A DNA stretch of 59,761 bases from Pseudomonadales bacterium (GTDB lineage Bacteria; Pseudomonadota; Gammaproteobacteria; Pseudomonadales; Azotimanducaceae), in assembly GCA_016779325.1 (NCBI GenBank), contig JADHNU010000011.1, positions 1-59,761 of the forward strand. Reading direction: 5' to 3'. Under the pieces are notes generated by a model. The model was not told where the DNA came from. It saw nothing but the letters and a program-made list of their open reading frames with translations, and searched no databases. Within the stretch, counting starts at the first letter, position 1, and each line of letters begins with the position of its first letter. Position numbers and translations under genes: made by a program. Below, in pieces: positions 56,681 to 59,761 of the stretch.

Positions 56681-57745
56681 GTGAAATTTACCACCGATGA
56701 TGTCCGCATTACGGGTATGGAGCAGGTCATCGCGCCGAACGCGTTAATCAATCGCTTGCCCATCAGCTCTGCCTCGTCGCGCCTGGTCTTTGAAGCCCGC
56801 AAGGCAGCAGCGGATATCATTCACGGTCGAGACGATCGGCTTATTGTCATCGTCGGCCCCTGCTCGATTCATGATCCCAATGCCGCGCGGGAGTATGCCG
56901 CGAAGCTCAAGCCCCTTGCGGATCGGCTCAAGGGTGCGTTGCAAGTGATCATGCGCGTGTATTTCGAGAAGCCCCGGACCATTGTGGGTTGGAAAGGGCT
57001 CATTAACGACCCGGATCTGAACGACTCTTACGACGTTAACCGGGGCTTAGGCCTAGCCCGCCAACTCCTGTTAGATATTGCGGAAGCGGGCCTGCCGGCG
57101 GGTACGGAATACCTCGACCCCATTACCCCCCAATATGTGAGCGACCTCGTCTCCTGGGGTGCAATCGGCGCTCGGACAACGGAAAGCCAAGTGCATCGGG
57201 AGCTCGCCTCTGCTCTGTCCTGCCCCGTGGGTTTCAAGAACTCCACGGACGGCGCCATCCAGGTTGCCGTGGACGCAGTGAACTCCGCGGGGCACCCGCA
57301 CAGTTTCCTATCCGTTACCAAGGACGGGCACTCCGCGATCTTCTCGACGGCCGGCAACACCGACTGCCACGTCATTCTCCGTGGCGGTGGGGGAAAGCCC
57401 AACTTTGATGCCGCGCACCTCGCCGCTACCGTGGCAAAGCTGAGCAAGGCTGGCCTTAAGCGCGGCGTCATGGTGGACTTTAGCCACGCAAACAGCCAGA
57501 AGGACCCGGAGCGACAGCACCTCGTTTGCGAGGACGTTTGCAACCAACTCCGCCAGGGCAGCGACGGCCTGTGCGGCGTGATGATAGAAAGCCATCTCGT
57601 CGCTGGGCGGCAAGACGTCAAGCCCGGTCAACCTCTGACCTATGGCCAAAGCATCACCGACGCCTGTGTGGGCTGGGAAGGGACGGAACTCATGCTTCAG
57701 CAGCTGGCAGACGCCGTGGAAGCCCGGCGCAGCCTTAAGGCCTAG
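56681..57745 (+). CDS. 3-deoxy-7-phosphoheptulonate synthase (DAHP synthase, type I)
   Basis: First enzyme of the shikimate pathway, joining PEP and erythrose-4-phosphate. The GTG at 56681 is preceded by AGGAGGGGG and gives 354 residues, the size of E. coli AroF/G/H. Motifs: IVIVGPCSIHDP (PEP and metal Cys), MRVYFEKPRTIVGWKGLIND, SWGAIGARTTESQVHRE and VMVDFSHANSQKDP, with VMIESHLVAGRQD following. The isozyme type (Phe-, Tyr- or Trp-sensitive) cannot be told from the sequence by eye. holD is divergent upstream. Confidence 0.95.
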   Translation: MKFTTDDVRITGMEQVIAPNALINRLPISSASSRLVFEARKAAADIIHGRDDRLIVIVGPCSIHDPNAAREYAAKLKPLADRLKGALQVIMRVYFEKPRTIVGWKGLINDPDLNDSYDVNRGLGLARQLLLDIAEAGLPAGTEYLDPITPQYVSDLVSWGAIGARTTESQVHRELASALSCPVGFKNSTDGAIQVAVDAVNSAGHPHSFLSVTKDGHSAIFSTAGNTDCHVILRGGGGKPNFDAAHLAATVAKLSKAGLKRGVMVDFSHANSQKDPERQHLVCEDVCNQLRQGSDGLCGVMIESHLVAGRQDVKPGQPLTYGQSITDACVGWEGTELMLQQLADAVEARRSLKA

Positions 57746-57748
57746 GCT

Positions 57749-58447
57749 CTAGGCGTTCCCGTAAACGGGAACGCATGCGCCACTGACCACGCGATTACGC
57801 GGCGACGCCAGGAACACGATGACGTCTGCCGCGTCCTCCGGCTTCACCCAGGACGACCAGTCCGCATCGGGCATGGCGGCTCGGTTCACCGCCGTATCAA
57901 TGACCGACGGCGCAATGGCATTCACCCCGATGCCTTGGGGCCTCAATTCACTGGCCAAGGATTGGGTGAGCGCGGCCACCGCAGCCTTCGCCATGGTGTA
58001 GGCCGCAAGATGCGGGCCGCCGGCCGGGTCGAGCGCTGGGCGGGCCGTCACATTGAGGAGATGACCACCGCTCGTCATAGAGGCCGCTGCGGCCTGACAG
58101 CAAAGTGCCGCAGTGAGTGCGTTCAATCGATACTGGCCTTCAAGATCGTTCTGAGTCAGGGAGGATAGGGGCGTAAAGGCGAAGCCGCCGGCAATATGAA
58201 TAGAGGCCGAGAGGGCTTTAGGTAAGCCATAGAACGCGCCCACCGCGTCAGGGCTGGTCAGGTCAACGCCCTCTTCCGTATGCACTGCGTAATGCCCGGC
58301 AAAGGGGAAAGATTCAAGCTCCGAAGAATCAAAAACCGGAATCCAAACCTCCGCGCCGGCCTCCAATAGGCGTCCCACAACCGCCCGTCCGAGTGCGCCC
58401 GTGCCCCCCGTGACCACCACACCCTTGCCCGCATACCCGAGCTCCAT
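57749..58447 (-). CDS. Short-chain dehydrogenase/reductase
   Basis: A 232-residue Rossmann protein. The coenzyme motif is VVVTGGTGALGRAV, and catalytic Tyr and Lys lie in AAYTMAKAAVAALTQ. The usual Ser, 13 residues before the Tyr, appears as Pro (NVTARPALDPAGG), so activity may be altered. The C-terminal WVKPEDAADVIVFLASP is ordinary. Substrate unknown. It starts 3 bases after the PhoD-like gene and is probably co-transcribed with it. Confidence 0.88.
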   Translation of the reverse strand: MELGYAGKGVVVTGGTGALGRAVVGRLLEAGAEVWIPVFDSSELESFPFAGHYAVHTEEGVDLTSPDAVGAFYGLPKALSASIHIAGGFAFTPLSSLTQNDLEGQYRLNALTAALCCQAAAASMTSGGHLLNVTARPALDPAGGPHLAAYTMAKAAVAALTQSLASELRPQGIGVNAIAPSVIDTAVNRAAMPDADWSSWVKPEDAADVIVFLASPRNRVVSGACVPVYGNA

Positions 58448-58450
58448 GCC

Positions 58451-59530
58451 CTACTCCTGATCCAGCCTGAGCGCACCATGGTAACTGGTTAGGGTCAGAC
58501 CCGCTCGATCGTAAAGGGCAAGCTCGAACCCCCCTGTCTCCCAAGCAATCTCCACGGCGCCAAAGTTCTCATCACGATAGGTCGGGCCGAGGCGACGGGG
58601 CCCAGGCTCCTCCTCGATACCAGGAATGGCAAAGTTCAGGGAACTGGAGGTCAGTTCGACCAAGCGCCGATCATCATCCAGGGCATACTGGTAAAGGCCT
58701 CCACGATGCCGGTCGCCGGACAGCACCACCACCGGCGCCTCGCTAGCGCCCAGGGTAGCAAGCAATCGCGTCTGCTCCCTTGGAAATAGACGCCAAGCTT
58801 CCCAACCATGCCCGTCTGCCAACACCTGAATCGAAGAGACGACGATCCGGAGGGCTGCAGGCTCTGCTAATACCTCCTCAAGCCAAGCCCACTGCGCCGC
58901 GCCAAGAACGGTCTTCGCCGGACTATCGTCCGGTACGTAGCGCTCCTTTCCCGGGGCGTTGCGCTCATCCGTGGGAACGAGGCCGCTGCGGAAGCTCCGC
59001 GTATCCAGAAAAATCAGCTGGACTCGCCGATCTTCCGGGCCAAGGTTTTCGTCATAGTAAAGCCCCTCGCGGTGCCGCAGGATGCTGTCTTCCGGGGTAT
59101 GCCAGAAACGATGAAACAGCGCCTCAGCTTGGTTACGTCCAGGAAAATCGGCCCCCGCATCGTTAGCGCCATAATCATGGTCATCCCACGTGGCAAGCAT
59201 CGGCGTACGGGCGCGTAGCGTATTGAGGCCCTCTGCCTGAGCGGCCACCGCATAGGCCTCGGCGAGCTCATCGAGCGCTGGAGGCGTCGCATCGCCGTAA
59301 ACGTTATCCCCGATCATCAAGAAGACATCCCAGGCGCGCGCATTGATGGCATCAAAAATCGGCTGAGGGCGATCCTGATGCAAGCAGGAGCCGAAGCCCA
59401 GGGCGGTTAGAGGACGACTGCGATCCAGCTCGGGGGAGCGAGGCGCTGCCGCAACCGGATCGTCGGCACCCCAGGCCGACGAGGCACCCAGGGTCAGAAA
59501 GGCAACCAGTCCAAGAAACCAACGCACCAT
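58451..59530 (-). CDS. PhoD-like alkaline phosphatase/phosphodiesterase, exported
   Basis: A 359-residue exported enzyme. The ATG at 59530 has GGAG upstream and starts a signal peptide, MVRWFLGLVAFLTLGASSAWG. The PhoD-like metallophosphatase motifs are LGFGSCLHQDRPQP, LMIGDNVYGD, ATWDDHDYGANDAG, LIFLDTRSFRS and VVLSGDRHRGG. The metal-binding Asp, Asn and His appear complete. Substrate is probably phosphomono- or diesters in the periplasm. I looked for PhoB boxes upstream and did not find a clean set. Confidence 0.92.
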   Translation of the reverse strand: MVRWFLGLVAFLTLGASSAWGADDPVAAAPRSPELDRSRPLTALGFGSCLHQDRPQPIFDAINARAWDVFLMIGDNVYGDATPPALDELAEAYAVAAQAEGLNTLRARTPMLATWDDHDYGANDAGADFPGRNQAEALFHRFWHTPEDSILRHREGLYYDENLGPEDRRVQLIFLDTRSFRSGLVPTDERNAPGKERYVPDDSPAKTVLGAAQWAWLEEVLAEPAALRIVVSSIQVLADGHGWEAWRLFPREQTRLLATLGASEAPVVVLSGDRHRGGLYQYALDDDRRLVELTSSSLNFAIPGIEEEPGPRRLGPTYRDENFGAVEIAWETGGFELALYDRAGLTLTSYHGALRLDQE

Positions 59531-59621
59531 TTTGCAGCTCCCACGCTTTAGAAAGGCGCTTAAGCTAGCACGAAGACATCGCTGGACCATGACGTTGGAC
59601 AAAAACGCGCGCTCTGCGCTA

Positions 59622-59660
59622 CAAAGAAAAAGGGGGCTAGCCTTCCGGCTAGCCCCCTTT
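59622..59660 (-). terminator. rRNA operon terminator after 5S
   Basis: AAAGGGGGCTAGCC (59629-59642) pairs with GGCTAGCCCCCTTT (59647-59660), a 14-base-pair stem with a four-base loop, directly after the 5S gene on the minus strand. It ends in a T-rich tract in the minus direction. Confidence 0.9.
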
Positions 59661-59666
59661 CGTTTA

Positions 59667-59761
59667 AAGCCTGACGACGACCTACTCTCACACGGGGAAA
59701 CCCCGCACTACCATCGGCGCTAGACCGTTTCACTTCTGAGTTCGGGATGGATTCAGGTGGT
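59667..59761 (-). rRNA. rrf: 5S rRNA, 3' portion; the gene continues past the window
   Basis: Minus-strand bases match 5S rRNA: the conserved CCGAACTCAGAAGTGAAAC, then AGCGCCGATGGTAGT and GAGAGTAGG near the 3' end. About 95 bases are inside the window; the 5' end and the expected 23S and 16S genes lie beyond 59761. The exact 3' end (59667-59669) is approximate. Confidence 0.95.

Noticed and set aside
59531-59640. PhoB boxes before the PhoD-like gene
   Set aside because: GTCC and GTCAT-like words occur on the minus strand but do not keep an 11-base phase.

Overview
The window is chromosomal DNA of a high-GC gammaproteobacterium. The gene order queA-tgt-yajC-secD-secF / suhB / trmJ-iscR-iscS / ndk-rlmN-pilF-rodZ-ispG-hisS-yfgM-bamB-der / xseA / guaB-guaA is the classical gammaproteobacterial one. 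A FabY-type ketoacyl synthase, divergent psi (HolD) next to rimI, and the overall protein flavour point to a Pseudomonas/Cellvibrionales-type marine lineage; Halieaceae is my best guess, from memory and not proven here. I see no insertion sequences, prophage, integrase or CRISPR. Coding density is high and no gene-free stretch exceeds about 300 bases.

Layout. (1) 1-7264: guaA (cut by the window edge) and guaB, divergent xseA, then a minus-strand lipoprotein of the choice-of-anchor I type behind what looks like a tandem PhoB-box array, then der. (2) 7275-16540: a long minus-strand housekeeping run for outer-membrane assembly (bamB, yfgM), tRNA charging (hisS), isoprenoids (ispG), cell shape and pili (rodZ, pilF), rRNA/tRNA methylation (rlmN), nucleotides (ndk) and Fe-S regulation (iscR, iscS). 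The Fe-S scaffold and chaperone genes that normally sit between iscS and ndk are absent. (3) 16591-26259: trmJ, suhB, the SecDF-YajC translocon, queuosine genes tgt/queA, and a large lipoprotein that appears to be a catalytically dead 5'-nucleotidase homologue. (4) 26303-31861: tRNA-Leu(CAA) with its promoter, RDD membrane protein, pepA, holC (chi), valS. (5) 31883-38413: cold-shock protein, quinone oxidoreductase, slyX, an isolated hisH-hisF pair, hemH, a type-B carboxylesterase and a DUF547 protein. (6) 38410-42319: accessory genes (GST-like, LysR, TauE/SafE, an uncharacterised 374-residue protein). (7) 42334-52594: a lipid/acyl-CoA district. It holds a single-chain 1639-residue biotin-dependent carboxylase of unusual domain order, a class II aldolase, moaB, a MaoC hydratase, a thiolase and FabY. 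(8) 52597-59761: prfC operon with holD (psi) carrying a VVAEP tandem repeat, DAHP synthase, an SDR, a PhoD-like phosphatase, and the 3' end of an rRNA operon (5S plus terminator) on the minus strand.

The most noteworthy items are the CT-alpha/helical/CT-beta/BC/BCCP carboxylase, the reduced isc locus, the putative Pho-box array, the 5'-nucleotidase pseudoenzyme and the repeat-bearing HolD. All functional names rest on reading motifs and gene order by eye; no database search was run.
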